From: Micromonospora haikouensis
GTDB taxonomy: Bacteria > Actinomycetota > Actinomycetes > Mycobacteriales > Micromonosporaceae
NCBI RefSeq assembly: GCF_900091595.1
Contig: NZ_FMCW01000030.1
Coordinates: 1 to 64,000, forward strand
DNA length: 64,000 bases
Reading direction: 5' to 3'
Shown: positions 24,174 through 33,111 of the stretch, in pieces
How positions within the stretch are numbered: position 1 is the first letter of the stretch
Layout of the letters: each line of letters begins with the position of its first letter
Program-made: the position numbers and the translations under genes
The notes under the pieces: model-generated
Told to the model about the DNA's origin: nothing
Database searches by the model: none
What the model saw: only the letters and a program-made list of their open reading frames with translations

Positions 24174-25796
24174 TCACCCCGCCGTCACCCGGGACCGTCC
24201 GGCGCTCGAACGCCGCCGGCGCAGCACCGCCGCACCGGCCATCACGGCCACCGCCACCGCGACCAACGCCGCCTCCGGCCACACCCCGACCCGGGTGGCC
24301 AGGGTGCGCCCGTCCCCGAGGCGCAACTGCCGCGACACCACGGCCCGGGTGTTGAACCCGGTGGCGTCGGATACCCGCCCGTCGGCGCCGACGAACCCGG
24401 ACACCCCCACCGTCGACGCCATCAACGACGCACGGCCGTGCTCCACCGCCCGCAACCGCACCATCGCCAACTGCTGGCGCGCCTCCGCCACGTCGAACGT
24501 CGCGTTGTTCGTCTGCACCACCAGCACCTGCGCCCCGCCGGTGACCGTGTCCCGCACCAGCCCGTCGTAGGCCACCTCGAAACAGATCACGTCACCCACC
24601 GTCACCGCACCCGCGTCCACGACCCCCGGCCGGTCACCGGCCACCATGTCGCTGCGGACCCGGTCGACCTCCTTGCTGATCATCCGCGCCACGTCCCGCA
24701 ACGGCACGTACTCGGCAAACGGCACCGGATGCCGCTTCGTGTACATCTGCTCCAGGTCAGGCCCGGCCCCCGGCCGCCACAGGATCCCCGCGTTCTGGCT
24801 CTGCCCCGGCCCCGGCCCCACCAGCACCGCACCCACCAGGATCGGCGCCCGCACCGCCGCCGCCGCCACGCCGATACGCTCACCGGCCGCCGCGCTGCGC
24901 AACGGGTCGATGTCGCTGGCGTTCTCCGGCCACACCACCAGGTCCGGCTGCCGGCGCTGCCCGGCCGCCACCTGCGCCGCCAGGTCCAACGTCGCCTGCA
25001 CATGATTGTTCAGCACCGCCTGCCGCTGGGCGTTGAAGTCCAACCCCAGCCGCGGCACGTTGCCCTGCACCACCGCCACCTCCACCGTGGCCCCACCACC
25101 GGCCACACCCACCGGCACCAGCCACCCCACCGACAGCACCGCCACCGCCGCGACCGCCGGCCCCACCGCCGCCCACCGCACCCGCGCACCCCCAGCCCGC
25201 CACGGCCGCCACAGCGCCGCCACCAGCAGACCGCCCGCCGCGGCCACCGCGAACGTCACCAGCGGCGCCCCACCCCACGCCGCCAACCGCAGCGTCGGCG
25301 CATCACCCTGGCTGAACGCCAACCGGCCCCACGGGAACCCCCCGAACGGGGCCCGCGACCGCAGCGCCTCCTGCCCCACCCACAACACCCCGCACACCAG
25401 CGGCCACGCCCACCGCCACCGGTCCACCACCGGCGACACCCACGCCGACGCGGCACCCAGCAGCGCCACCACCGCCGCCTGCGACAACGACAACAACACC
25501 CACGGCAGCATCCCCGTGTGCAGGTTCGTCCACTCCAGCAGCGGCGCGAACAACGCCAACCCCGCCAGGAAACCCAACCCCGCCCCGGCCCGCACCCGAC
25601 GCCGGTGCGTCGCCGCCGCCAGCAACGCCACCCCCACCGGGGCACCCACCCACCAGTCGTACGGGGGGAACGCCACCAACAGCACCAGCCCGGCGGCCAC
25701 CGCCACCGGCACGGCCACCCGCAACGGCAGCGGCCCCGCCCCCGGGCGCACCACGGGCGCATACGACGGGTCCTGCGCGACAGCCGTCACCGGCAT
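24174..25796 (-). CDS. lnt: Apolipoprotein N-acyltransferase
   Basis: 540 residues from ATG 25796, which has AGGTGAG before it. The first about 230 residues contain six or more membrane spans (VAVAAGLVLLVAFPPYDWWV, LGFLAGLALFAPLLEWTNLH...). A periplasmic nitrilase-like domain follows with the catalytic triad Glu (VWPENASDID), Lys (YTKRHPVPFAEYVPLR) and Cys (DVICFEVAYDG). It N-acylates the lipid-modified cysteine of lipoproteins. It is encoded just upstream of ppm1, as in other actinobacteria where lnt and ppm are linked. Confidence 0.93.
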   Translation of the reverse strand: MPVTAVAQDPSYAPVVRPGAGPLPLRVAVPVAVAAGLVLLVAFPPYDWWVGAPVGVALLAAATHRRRVRAGAGLGFLAGLALFAPLLEWTNLHTGMLPWVLLSLSQAAVVALLGAASAWVSPVVDRWRWAWPLVCGVLWVGQEALRSRAPFGGFPWGRLAFSQGDAPTLRLAAWGGAPLVTFAVAAAGGLLVAALWRPWRAGGARVRWAAVGPAVAAVAVLSVGWLVPVGVAGGGATVEVAVVQGNVPRLGLDFNAQRQAVLNNHVQATLDLAAQVAAGQRRQPDLVVWPENASDIDPLRSAAAGERIGVAAAAVRAPILVGAVLVGPGPGQSQNAGILWRPGAGPDLEQMYTKRHPVPFAEYVPLRDVARMISKEVDRVRSDMVAGDRPGVVDAGAVTVGDVICFEVAYDGLVRDTVTGGAQVLVVQTNNATFDVAEARQQLAMVRLRAVEHGRASLMASTVGVSGFVGADGRVSDATGFNTRAVVSRQLRLGDGRTLATRVGVWPEAALVAVAVAVMAGAAVLRRRRSSAGRSRVTAG

Positions 25797-26250
25797 CTCA
25801 CCTGCGATCACACCGCCGAAGGCTACCCGCCCCACCCCGACAAGCCGGCGACAGACGCCACCTGCGAAACGGAAATCGGGGCGCGGCATACGCCGCACCC
25901 CGATGCTCCCAGGCCCTTCCCGGCCGGTGGGGCGAGGATCAGGCACCACGACCTTCGGACCGACCCGACGGGAAACTGGCTGCCCCCGCCTGGCCGTTGT
26001 CTACTGGCCGCGCACCTCACCCTGCCCGTACACCGGTAACCGCGGCCGGTTCGCGCCGCCCCGCCGACCCCCGCCCGCTGGACCTGGCCGCCGTAACCCG
26101 AAGGTCACTCGGCCAGCGGACGAAGGGACGAAGCGAACAACAGCCGCTTCCCGTAGTAGGACTCAAAGACGGTACGTGCCACCCCCCGGCCCCTGTCAAC
26201 CCGCCCCGGCCAGTCGCCCCACCCGCCACGGCGTGTCGCGTCGGCGAGTC
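25797..26250. other. 454-base intergenic region between lnt and the lysine operon
   Basis: I find no supported gene. It holds the lnt ribosome site at its left end and a terminator hairpin for the leftward lysine operon (25875-25904). The middle (26040-26200) is plain, GC-rich sequence with no repeat or promoter that I can identify. Confidence 0.6.
25875..25904 (-). terminator. Terminator of the leftward lysine-degradation operon
   Basis: ATCGGGGCGCGGC and GCCGCACCCCGAT pair over 13 bp with one G-T-type mismatch and a 4-base loop. On the minus strand the hairpin is followed by TTTCCGTTT. It lies 347 bases beyond the last operon gene and before the lnt start. Confidence 0.65.
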
Positions 26251-27588
26251 TCAATCCACGGCGAGATACCGACGCACCAACGCCCCCGCCGCCACCGGAT
26301 GATCCGCCGCCAACAACCCCGCCGCCGCCAGCACGTACTCGACGTCCACCACCGCCCGCGCCGCCCGCGGCACCGCCCACCCACCCGCGTGATCCGACAA
26401 CACCGCCCCCAACACCCCCGCACCCGCCCCCGCCGGCACGTGACGCAACACACCCCCCGACCCGACCAGCAACCGCACGTCCCGCAGATCCCGCCCCCCA
26501 CGCTCCCCCGTCGCCCCGCCCCGCGCATGCCGACGCACCGCCACCGTCGCCGCCAACGCCGCGATCCGCGCATCCACCACCCACCCCGCCTCATCCGCCG
26601 CCACGAACCCCGGATCCGCCGCCCGCACCCCCGCCGCCACCGCCAACGCCCCCTCCTCCACCGCGTCGACCAGCCGCTCCTGCACCGCCGCCCGCACCAC
26701 CCCCGGCGCGCTCCACCGCACCCCCAGATCCCCCTCCACCGTGCGGGCCCGCCACAACGACCCGGCGACCTCCCGCCCCGGCCCCGCCGCCCGCTCGTCC
26801 GGCGTCAACACCGAATACACATCCGTCGTCGCACCACCCACGTCCACCACCACCAGATCACCACCCACGGCGTCCGCGAGGACCTCCACCCCCGTCAACA
26901 CCGCATCCGGCGTCGCCGCCCGCACCAACCGCCCGAACCGGGGCCCCCGCGACAAGCGCTTCCCACCGATCACATGCCGCAGGAACACCTCCCGGATCGC
27001 CGCCCGCGCCGACCCCGGCTCCAACACCCCGATACGCGGCAGCACATTGCCGGCCACCGTCACCGGCACCCCCGCCCCCGCCAACACCGCCCGCAACTCC
27101 TCGCGCACGTCGACGTTGCCCGCCAACACCACCGGCACCCGCCACCGCGCCCGCGCCAACCGCGTCGCGTTGTGCGTCAACACCGCCGCGTCACCACCGT
27201 CGGTGCCACCCACCAGCAACACCACGTCCGGACGCGCCGCCCGCAACGCCGACACCTGCGCCGCCCCCAACCGGCCCGCGGCCACATGCACCACGTCAGC
27301 CCCCGCCGACAGGCCCACCCGCCGACCCGCCTGCGCCGTCACCAACGCCTCGTAGCCCACCACCGCCAGGCGCAACCCGCCACCGGCCGACGAACACACG
27401 TACCACGGCACGTCACCCACACCGGCCGCCGCCGTCGCCGCACCCACCGCCGCGTCCAACCCCCGCACCACGTCCGAACCCACCGTCGTCGGCGACGCCC
27501 CCGCACCCACCAGCCGACCAACATCCAGGTCGACCACCACCGCCTTCGTGTACGTCGAACCGACGTCGACGCAGACCGCAGTGCTCAC
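26251..27588 (-). CDS. GlmL/MutL-like actin-fold ATPase; probable reactivase of lysine 5,6-aminomutase
   Basis: 445 residues. The N-terminus VCVDVGSTYTKAVVVDLD is the phosphate-1 loop of the actin/Hsp70 ATPase fold, and VVVDVGGATTDVYSVL is phosphate-2. The family is known as MutL/GlmL (TIGR01319) and is encoded next to B12-dependent carbon-skeleton or amino-group mutases. In the lysine 5,6-aminomutase operons of anaerobes such proteins exchange damaged cobalamin for adenosylcobalamin. ATG 27588 overlaps no upstream gene, but its 5' end is shared (ATGA) with the stop of the hotdog gene. It is last in the operon. A separate MutS-like partner is not seen. Confidence 0.85.
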   Translation of the reverse strand: MSTAVCVDVGSTYTKAVVVDLDVGRLVGAGASPTTVGSDVVRGLDAAVGAATAAAGVGDVPWYVCSSAGGGLRLAVVGYEALVTAQAGRRVGLSAGADVVHVAAGRLGAAQVSALRAARPDVVLLVGGTDGGDAAVLTHNATRLARARWRVPVVLAGNVDVREELRAVLAGAGVPVTVAGNVLPRIGVLEPGSARAAIREVFLRHVIGGKRLSRGPRFGRLVRAATPDAVLTGVEVLADAVGGDLVVVDVGGATTDVYSVLTPDERAAGPGREVAGSLWRARTVEGDLGVRWSAPGVVRAAVQERLVDAVEEGALAVAAGVRAADPGFVAADEAGWVVDARIAALAATVAVRRHARGGATGERGGRDLRDVRLLVGSGGVLRHVPAGAGAGVLGAVLSDHAGGWAVPRAARAVVDVEYVLAAAGLLAADHPVAAGALVRRYLAVD

Positions 27589-27977
27589 GCCACCGGCGGC
27601 ACGACCACCGTGCCCGTCGCCGTCACCGCCACGATCGGCTCCGCCAACACCTCCGCCGCCGACTCACCCCGATCCGGGCGGCCCCGACACACCACCCGCG
27701 CCTCGAAGTCGATCGTGCGGCTCCGCGTGCCCACCCGCGTCACCGTCGCCACCGCCTCCACCACGTCACCCGCCCGCAACGGCGCCCGGAACTGCACCTC
27801 CGCATACGACGCGAACAACCCCTCGTCCCCGTCCGTACGGATACACACCTCCGTCGCCACATCACCGAACAACCCCAACGCGTACGCCCCGTCGACCAGG
27901 TTCCCCGCATAATGCGCATGCGAATACGGCACATACCGGCGGTGCACGACGGTCAGACCAACCCGGGGATCACTCAT
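27585..27977 (-). CDS. kal: Hotdog-fold 3-aminobutyryl-CoA ammonia-lyase
   Basis: 130 residues, a single hotdog domain: RRYVPYSHAHYAGNLVDGAY, LGLFGDVATEVCIRTDGDEG, LFASYAEVQFRAPLRAGDVV and EAVATVTRVGTRSRTIDFEA. The SHAHYAGNLVDGA motif is characteristic of Kal, which removes ammonia from 3-aminobutyryl-CoA to give crotonyl-CoA at the end of lysine fermentation. Its start overlaps the kamE stop and its stop overlaps the reactivase start (both ATGA), so it is tightly coupled. Identification rests on motif plus operon context; general hotdog thioesterases share the fold. Confidence 0.85.
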   Translation of the reverse strand: MSDPRVGLTVVHRRYVPYSHAHYAGNLVDGAYALGLFGDVATEVCIRTDGDEGLFASYAEVQFRAPLRAGDVVEAVATVTRVGTRSRTIDFEARVVCRGRPDRGESAAEVLAEPIVAVTATGTVVVPPVA

Positions 27978-28777
27978 GCGACACTCGCCTTCCTCGACGT
28001 GATCAGAGCATGAACGAGATAACTGGCCACCTCACCCGGAGTCGTGCCCCGGCCGAAGATCCGATCCACGCCCAACTCGCCGGTCATCGACTCGTCGAAC
28101 CGCGGCCCACCGACGATCAACAACGGCCGCCTCCCGGCCGGCATCGCCTCCCGGAACGCCGCCGACATCTCCCTCGTGTTGTGCAGGTGCGCATCCCGCT
28201 GCGTCACCACCTGCGACACCAGCACCGCGTCAGCGCGTTCCCGCCGCGCCGCCTCCACCAGCTCCGGCACACTCACCTGCGCACCCAGGTTCGTCACCTT
28301 CAACTCCCGGTAGTACTCCAGACCCTTCTCCCCGGCGATTCCCTTCACGTTGAGGATCGCGTCGATGCCCACCGTGTGCGCGTCCGTGCCGATGCACGCC
28401 CCCACCACCGACAGCTTCCGCCGCAGCCGCCGCTTCACCACCGCGTTGACCTCCTTGGCCGACAACAGCGGATAGTCACGCTCCACCACCTGCACCTTCG
28501 CCAAGTCCACCAGATGGTTCACCCGCCCATACACCACGAAGAACGTGAACCCGTCACCCATCTGCCGGGCATGCACCAGCATCGCCGGATCCAGGCCCAT
28601 CTTGTTCGCCAACTGCACCGCCGCGCCCTCGGCCCGCTTGTCGTGCGGCACCGGCAACGTGAACGACACCTGCACCATGCCGTCACCCGTCGTGTCCCCG
28701 TACGGCCGCACCACCGTCTTCCCGCTCACGCCGCGCTGGCCCGGCATGCCCTCGCTCCGCTCGGTGCGCTCATTCAT
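27974..28777 (-). CDS. kamE: Lysine 5,6-aminomutase, cobalamin-binding beta subunit
   Basis: 267 residues. The B12-binding signature is DAHTVG (residues 132-137, His134 as the lower ligand). Lys145 lies 11 residues further, at the spacing of the PLP-lysine of clostridial KamE (His133, Lys144). The Rossmann B12 domain follows (RADAVLVSQVVTQRDAHLHN, PLLIVGGPRFDES). Together with KamD it moves the terminal amino group of beta-lysine to C5 using adenosylcobalamin and PLP. Start and stop both overlap neighbours by ATGA. Confidence 0.95.
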   Translation of the reverse strand: MNERTERSEGMPGQRGVSGKTVVRPYGDTTGDGMVQVSFTLPVPHDKRAEGAAVQLANKMGLDPAMLVHARQMGDGFTFFVVYGRVNHLVDLAKVQVVERDYPLLSAKEVNAVVKRRLRRKLSVVGACIGTDAHTVGIDAILNVKGIAGEKGLEYYRELKVTNLGAQVSVPELVEAARRERADAVLVSQVVTQRDAHLHNTREMSAAFREAMPAGRRPLLIVGGPRFDESMTGELGVDRIFGRGTTPGEVASYLVHALITSRKASVA

Positions 28778-30333
28778 GCCGGCTGCTCCAGGATCTCCGT
28801 GGCCGGGTTGTAGTAGTCGCCCTCGTGCCGCGCCACCCCGTCGAGACCCTTCCCCCGATCCGCCGGCCGCTTCATGATCCCGAACGTGCCCTCCGCGATC
28901 GCCGTCAACAACGACTGGTCCCCGATCCGCTCCAACAGATCCACCGCCTCACCCAACACCCGGCGCGCACGCTGCTGGATGAACCCACCCGACGCCGGCA
29001 CGAAATCCTCGTGCAACCCGCCCGCCGCACCCAGCACGTACCGCACGTTCTGCAACGCGATGTCCCGATCCGACAACCACGGCGTCACCACCGCCTCCGT
29101 CATCATCCCGACCAGCAGAATCCCCTGCCCCGTCATCGCACCCACCAGGTTGAAGAACCCGTCGAGCAGATTCCCCCGGAACACGTCCCCCGTCATGTGC
29201 TTCGTCGGCGGCATCCACTTCAACGGCGCATCCGGAAACAACTCCCGCGCCAACAACGCGTGCGCCAACTCCAGACGCAACGACTCCGGCACATCCGGGT
29301 TGATCTCGAACGCGTGCCCCAACCCCAACTGCCAGTCCGCCAGCCCCGCCTCGTGCGCGAAGAACTCGTTCAACAACTGCGACACCGTCACCGTGTGCGC
29401 CTCGTCCACCGCATCCGCAGTGGTCAGGTAGTTGTCCTCACCCGTGTTGATGACGATCCCCGCCCGCGCGTGCACCTGCCGCGAGAACCGCTGATCCACG
29501 AACGTCCGGATCGGATTGATGTCCCGGAACAGAATCCCGTACATCGAATCGTTGAGCATCATGTCCAGCCGCTCCAGGCCCGCGAGCGTCGCCATCTCCG
29601 GCATGCACAGACCCGACGCGTAGTTCGTCAACCGCACATACCGACCCAACTCCCGCGACGAAGAATCCAACGCCGCCCGCATCAACCGGAAGTTCTCCTG
29701 CGTCGCGTACGTCCCCGCGAACCCCTCCCGCGTCGCCCCCTCCGGCACATAGTCCAACAGCGACTGCCCCGTCGACCGGATCACCGCGATCACGTCCGCA
29801 CCCGCCCGCGCCGCCGCCTGCGCCTGCGGAATGTCCTCGTAGATGTCACCCGTCGCCACGATCAGATAGATCCACGGCCGCTGCGCCGGATCCCCGAACC
29901 GCCTCACCAGACGATCCCGCTCCGCCCGCCGCCGATCGATCCGCCGGACCCCCGCCGCCACCGCCCGACGCGCCGCCCGACGCGCCGCCGTCGCCGCCCG
30001 CCCCGACGGCACAGCGAACCGCACCGACCCGGCCGCCGCCTTCTGCGCCAACAACGTCACATCCGACACGCCCTCCCGCGCCAGCGCGTCGAACACCGGC
30101 ACCGCCACCCCATGCCCCAACCCCACATCGGCGACCACCGCGTCGACCAGCCGGTTCACCCACGGAATCCCGTCCGGATCAGCACCGGACACCCCCGCAA
30201 GCCGCAACACCGCCCGCTCCACCGACACCGTCGTGTGGCTACGCGCCAAATCCACCACCGGCTGCCCGGCCCGACGCGCCAACTCCCGCGCCCGCCCCAC
30301 CAGCGCCGGATCCAACCCAAGCTTGCCCGTCAC
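28774..30333 (-). CDS. kamD: Lysine 5,6-aminomutase, catalytic alpha subunit
   Basis: 519 residues, normal for KamD. The TIM-barrel region includes IYEDIPQAQAAARAGADVIA, IRSTGQSLLDYVPEGATREG, TYATQENFRLMRAALD, LTNYASGLCMPEMATLAGLE, MLNDSMYGILFRDINPIRTF, INTGEDNYLTTADAVDEAHT and KWMPPTKHMTGDVFRGNLLD, all highly conserved in the family. It forms the heterotetramer with KamE. ATG 30333 overlaps the stop of the amidohydrolase gene. The reaction converts L-beta-lysine to 3,5-diaminohexanoate. Confidence 0.96.
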   Translation of the reverse strand: MTGKLGLDPALVGRARELARRAGQPVVDLARSHTTVSVERAVLRLAGVSGADPDGIPWVNRLVDAVVADVGLGHGVAVPVFDALAREGVSDVTLLAQKAAAGSVRFAVPSGRAATAARRAARRAVAAGVRRIDRRRAERDRLVRRFGDPAQRPWIYLIVATGDIYEDIPQAQAAARAGADVIAVIRSTGQSLLDYVPEGATREGFAGTYATQENFRLMRAALDSSSRELGRYVRLTNYASGLCMPEMATLAGLERLDMMLNDSMYGILFRDINPIRTFVDQRFSRQVHARAGIVINTGEDNYLTTADAVDEAHTVTVSQLLNEFFAHEAGLADWQLGLGHAFEINPDVPESLRLELAHALLARELFPDAPLKWMPPTKHMTGDVFRGNLLDGFFNLVGAMTGQGILLVGMMTEAVVTPWLSDRDIALQNVRYVLGAAGGLHEDFVPASGGFIQQRARRVLGEAVDLLERIGDQSLLTAIAEGTFGIMKRPADRGKGLDGVARHEGDYYNPATEILEQPA

Positions 30334-31901
30334 GACACGCCTTCCTCGTAGATCACGTCACCCCGCAACACCGTCGCCCGACACACCGGCAACGGCGTCG
30401 GATCACCCGCACCCCGCAACTCCGGATCCTCGGCCTGCAACACCGGCAACCCCCGATCCACCCCCGCCGGGGAGTCCCACACCGCGAACGTCGCCGGCGC
30501 CCCCAACGCCAACACACCCTCGTTGTCCAGATGCACCGCCCGCCACCCACCCCGCGTATGCGCCGCGAACGCCGCCCGCACACTCATCCGCTGCACCGGA
30601 TTGTGATGCGCCGCCGCCGCCCGCACCGAACCCCACGGATCCAACGGCGTCACCGGCGAATCAGACCCGAAAGCCAACGCCACCCCCACCGAATGCATCG
30701 CACCCATCGGATTCGACTCCAACGACCGCGACAACCCCAACCGCGCCTCATACATCCGACCCGCACCACCCCACAACCGGTCGAACGCCGGCTGCATCGA
30801 CGCCACGATCCCGAACTCCACAAAACCCGCGATCAACCGCCGGCTCATCAACTCCGCGTGCTCCACCCGATGCCGCCCCGCCCGCAACCGCTCCACCCCC
30901 ACCCGCTCCGCCGCCCCCGCGAACCCCGCCAACACCGTCCCGATCGCCGCATCACCGATCGCGTGAAACCCGCCCTGCACCCCGTGCGCCACACAATCCA
31001 ACACGTGATCACGCACCTGCTCCGCCGACACGTACCCGTGCCCACACGCCCCCGGCTCCCCATCCAGGTACGCCGCCGACACGTGCGCCGTCCGCGACCC
31101 CAACGCACCATCGGCGAACAGATCCCCACCCGCCCCCACCGCACCCAACTCCCGCGCCCGCGCCGCACCCAACAGCTCACCCCAGTACCCGTACACCTCC
31201 GGCACACCCCGCCCGGACATCCCCAGCAACCCCGTGAAGTCCTCCTCGTCGGAGATCTCCGGACCACCGCACTCGTGCACCGCGGCGACACCCAACGACG
31301 CCGCATGCGCCAACGCCCGCCGCTGCGCCGCTACCCGCTGCGCCCGCGTCACCGACCCGAACGCCGCCGCCCGCACCACATGGTGCGCGTCCCGCCGCAA
31401 CCACCCCGACGCGTCGAACCCGGCCGCCGACACCACTTCGGGGCACGCCGCCAGCAGCGCCTCCGACACCAACGCCGAATGAATCGACGCCTGCGACAGA
31501 TACACCCGCCGCCCACCCGCCGCCCGACCCACCGCCGCCGCATCCGGCAACGCCACGTCATCCCAACCCGACTCGTCCCACCCGTGCCCCAACACCACCG
31601 CGTCACCCGGCAACCCCGCCGCGAACACCGACACCGCGTCCAACAACTGCCCCGCCGACCGCACCCCCGACAGGTCCAGCCCCGACAACGCCAACCCCGT
31701 GTCCGTCGCATGCACATGCGCATCCACGAACGCCGGCGTCACCAACGCCCCCGCCAGATCCACCACCCGGTCCGCCGACGGCGCCTCCGCGTCCACCCCC
31801 AACCAGACGATCCGCCCGTCACGCACCAACAACGCCGTCGCACGCGGATCCGCCGGACAATGCAGCACTCCACCGCGGTACAAGATCGAGGGACTAGTCA
31901 T
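30330..31901 (-). CDS. Amidohydrolase-3 (YtcJ-like) metal-dependent hydrolase
   Basis: 523 residues from ATG 31901. The amidohydrolase metal site is seen: TPAFVDAHVHATDTG (HxH), the middle GGFHAIGDAAI, HRVEHAELMS and a late SDSPVTPLDPWG. Family members cleave C-N bonds of amides, ureas or formamides; YtcJ-type proteins are mostly uncharacterised. It sits inside the lysine operon, coupled to kamD by ATGA and separated from kdd by 4 bases. That is not part of the classical pathway in Clostridium or Fusobacterium. It may deacylate an N-acyl lysine or beta-lysine derivative entering the route; this is a guess from position. Confidence 0.82.
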   Translation of the reverse strand: MTSPSILYRGGVLHCPADPRATALLVRDGRIVWLGVDAEAPSADRVVDLAGALVTPAFVDAHVHATDTGLALSGLDLSGVRSAGQLLDAVSVFAAGLPGDAVVLGHGWDESGWDDVALPDAAAVGRAAGGRRVYLSQASIHSALVSEALLAACPEVVSAAGFDASGWLRRDAHHVVRAAAFGSVTRAQRVAAQRRALAHAASLGVAAVHECGGPEISDEEDFTGLLGMSGRGVPEVYGYWGELLGAARARELGAVGAGGDLFADGALGSRTAHVSAAYLDGEPGACGHGYVSAEQVRDHVLDCVAHGVQGGFHAIGDAAIGTVLAGFAGAAERVGVERLRAGRHRVEHAELMSRRLIAGFVEFGIVASMQPAFDRLWGGAGRMYEARLGLSRSLESNPMGAMHSVGVALAFGSDSPVTPLDPWGSVRAAAAHHNPVQRMSVRAAFAAHTRGGWRAVHLDNEGVLALGAPATFAVWDSPAGVDRGLPVLQAEDPELRGAGDPTPLPVCRATVLRGDVIYEEGVS

Positions 31902-31905
31902 GACG

Positions 31906-32967
31906 TCAGTCTGCCGCCAACCGGGCCTCGAACAGGCCACGCACCCCAGGCTCCGACCGCAACAACCCCAACGCCAACTCCGCGTGCCCCGGCACGTACC
32001 CGTTGCCCACCAGCATCGTCACGTCCGCCGCCAACCCCTCCGCCCCCAACGCCGCCGCCGCGAAACTCGTCGCCATCGAGAAAAAGATCACCGTCCCGCC
32101 GTCCGCCGTGGCCAACACCGCCCCGTGCTCACAACCCGGCACATCCACACACACCACCGTCACGTCCGCCGGCACCCCCAACGCCGACGTCACCGCCGTC
32201 GACAACCCCACCGGATCCCGCGCATCGGCCAACACCACCTCCGACGCCAGACCCGCCGCCACCAACGCGTCACGCTCCGCCACCACCGGCACCACCCCGA
32301 CCGTACGAGCCGCACCCGCCCGCCGCGCCGCAGCCAACGACAACGACCCGCTCTTGCCCGCCCCACCGATCACCGCCACAGACACCGGCCGGGCATCACC
32401 CGCCCGCTCCCGCCGCGCCACCTGATCGGCCACCACCCGCGCCGTCAACGCCGGCGCCCCACACACGTCCAACACCGCGAGCGACAACTCCGGATGCAGA
32501 TCCGCCGGCAACACCGCCGCGATCGACCGCGCGAACAGGATCGCGTACCCGTCACAGGGCACCTGCTCGCTGCGCCCGTCCCAGCGCGCCAACCCGTCGG
32601 TGATCGCCAACGGGGTCAGCGTCAGCGACACCAACGTCGCCACCCGATCACCCACCCGCAACCCCAGCGGCGACCGCCGACCCGCCTCCTCCACGGTGCC
32701 GATCAGCATCCCGCCCGACCCCGTCACCGGGTTCTGCATCTTCCCCCGCGTCGCGACGATCTCCAGCACCTCGGCGCGGACCTTCTCCCCGTCCCCGCCG
32801 TGCTTCTGCCACAACTGCCGGAAACTCGCCGCGTCCAGGTTCAACCGCTCCACCCGGATCCGCACCTCGTTCGGCGCGATCCGCGCGCTGGCGTCCAACC
32901 GCCACGCCGCCTGCGGCAGCACCCCCGCCGGTTCGACAACGCGGTGCAGACCCACCGGTGACGTCAC
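31906..32967 (-). CDS. kdd: L-erythro-3,5-diaminohexanoate dehydrogenase
   Basis: 353 residues from GTG 32967 with GGGGGAGGT upstream. The MDR-like fold has VRIRVERLNLDAASFRQLWQ, the NAD-binding turn AVIGGAGKSGSLSLAAARRA and FFSMATSFAAAALGAEGLAA, all typical of Kdd. The enzyme oxidises 3,5-diaminohexanoate to 5-amino-3-oxohexanoate with NAD+. It is the first gene of the leftward operon and is divergent from kamA. The next enzyme of the known route, Kce, is not encoded in this window. Confidence 0.93.
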   Translation of the reverse strand: MTSPVGLHRVVEPAGVLPQAAWRLDASARIAPNEVRIRVERLNLDAASFRQLWQKHGGDGEKVRAEVLEIVATRGKMQNPVTGSGGMLIGTVEEAGRRSPLGLRVGDRVATLVSLTLTPLAITDGLARWDGRSEQVPCDGYAILFARSIAAVLPADLHPELSLAVLDVCGAPALTARVVADQVARRERAGDARPVSVAVIGGAGKSGSLSLAAARRAGAARTVGVVPVVAERDALVAAGLASEVVLADARDPVGLSTAVTSALGVPADVTVVCVDVPGCEHGAVLATADGGTVIFFSMATSFAAAALGAEGLAADVTMLVGNGYVPGHAELALGLLRSEPGVRGLFEARLAAD

Positions 32968-33111
32968 GCCGACCTCCCCCTGTCCAACCGCCCGAAGCCC
33001 CGCCCGGGACTCGCATCGCGGGAAAACTTACGGCAGACTAATTTCTTCGCCGGATATTTTCCAGTAGCCTACGGGCCGCCGATCATCCGCACCACGCACC
33101 GAGGAGGGGCC
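32968..33111. promoter_or_regulatory. Divergent promoter region kdd / kamA
   Basis: 144 bases containing the most AT-rich stretch for several kilobases (about 33023-33065), bounded by inverted GGAAAA (33020-33025) and TTTTCC (33056-33061). Both flanking genes have strong ribosome sites (GGGGGAGGT and GAGGAGG). The region is too short and lacks the conserved B12-box core for a cobalamin riboswitch. It is probably a shared regulatory region. Confidence 0.5.

Noticed and set aside
25006..27912. Very long plus-strand open frame across lnt upstream region, the reactivase gene and kal
   Set aside because: It is the antisense shadow of real minus-strand genes in GC-rich DNA; its product is low-complexity Pro/His/Thr/Arg sequence with no domain.
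32968..33111. Cobalamin riboswitch in front of the B12-dependent operon
   Set aside because: The region is only 144 bases, has no B12-box-like core and no long structured leader could be built.
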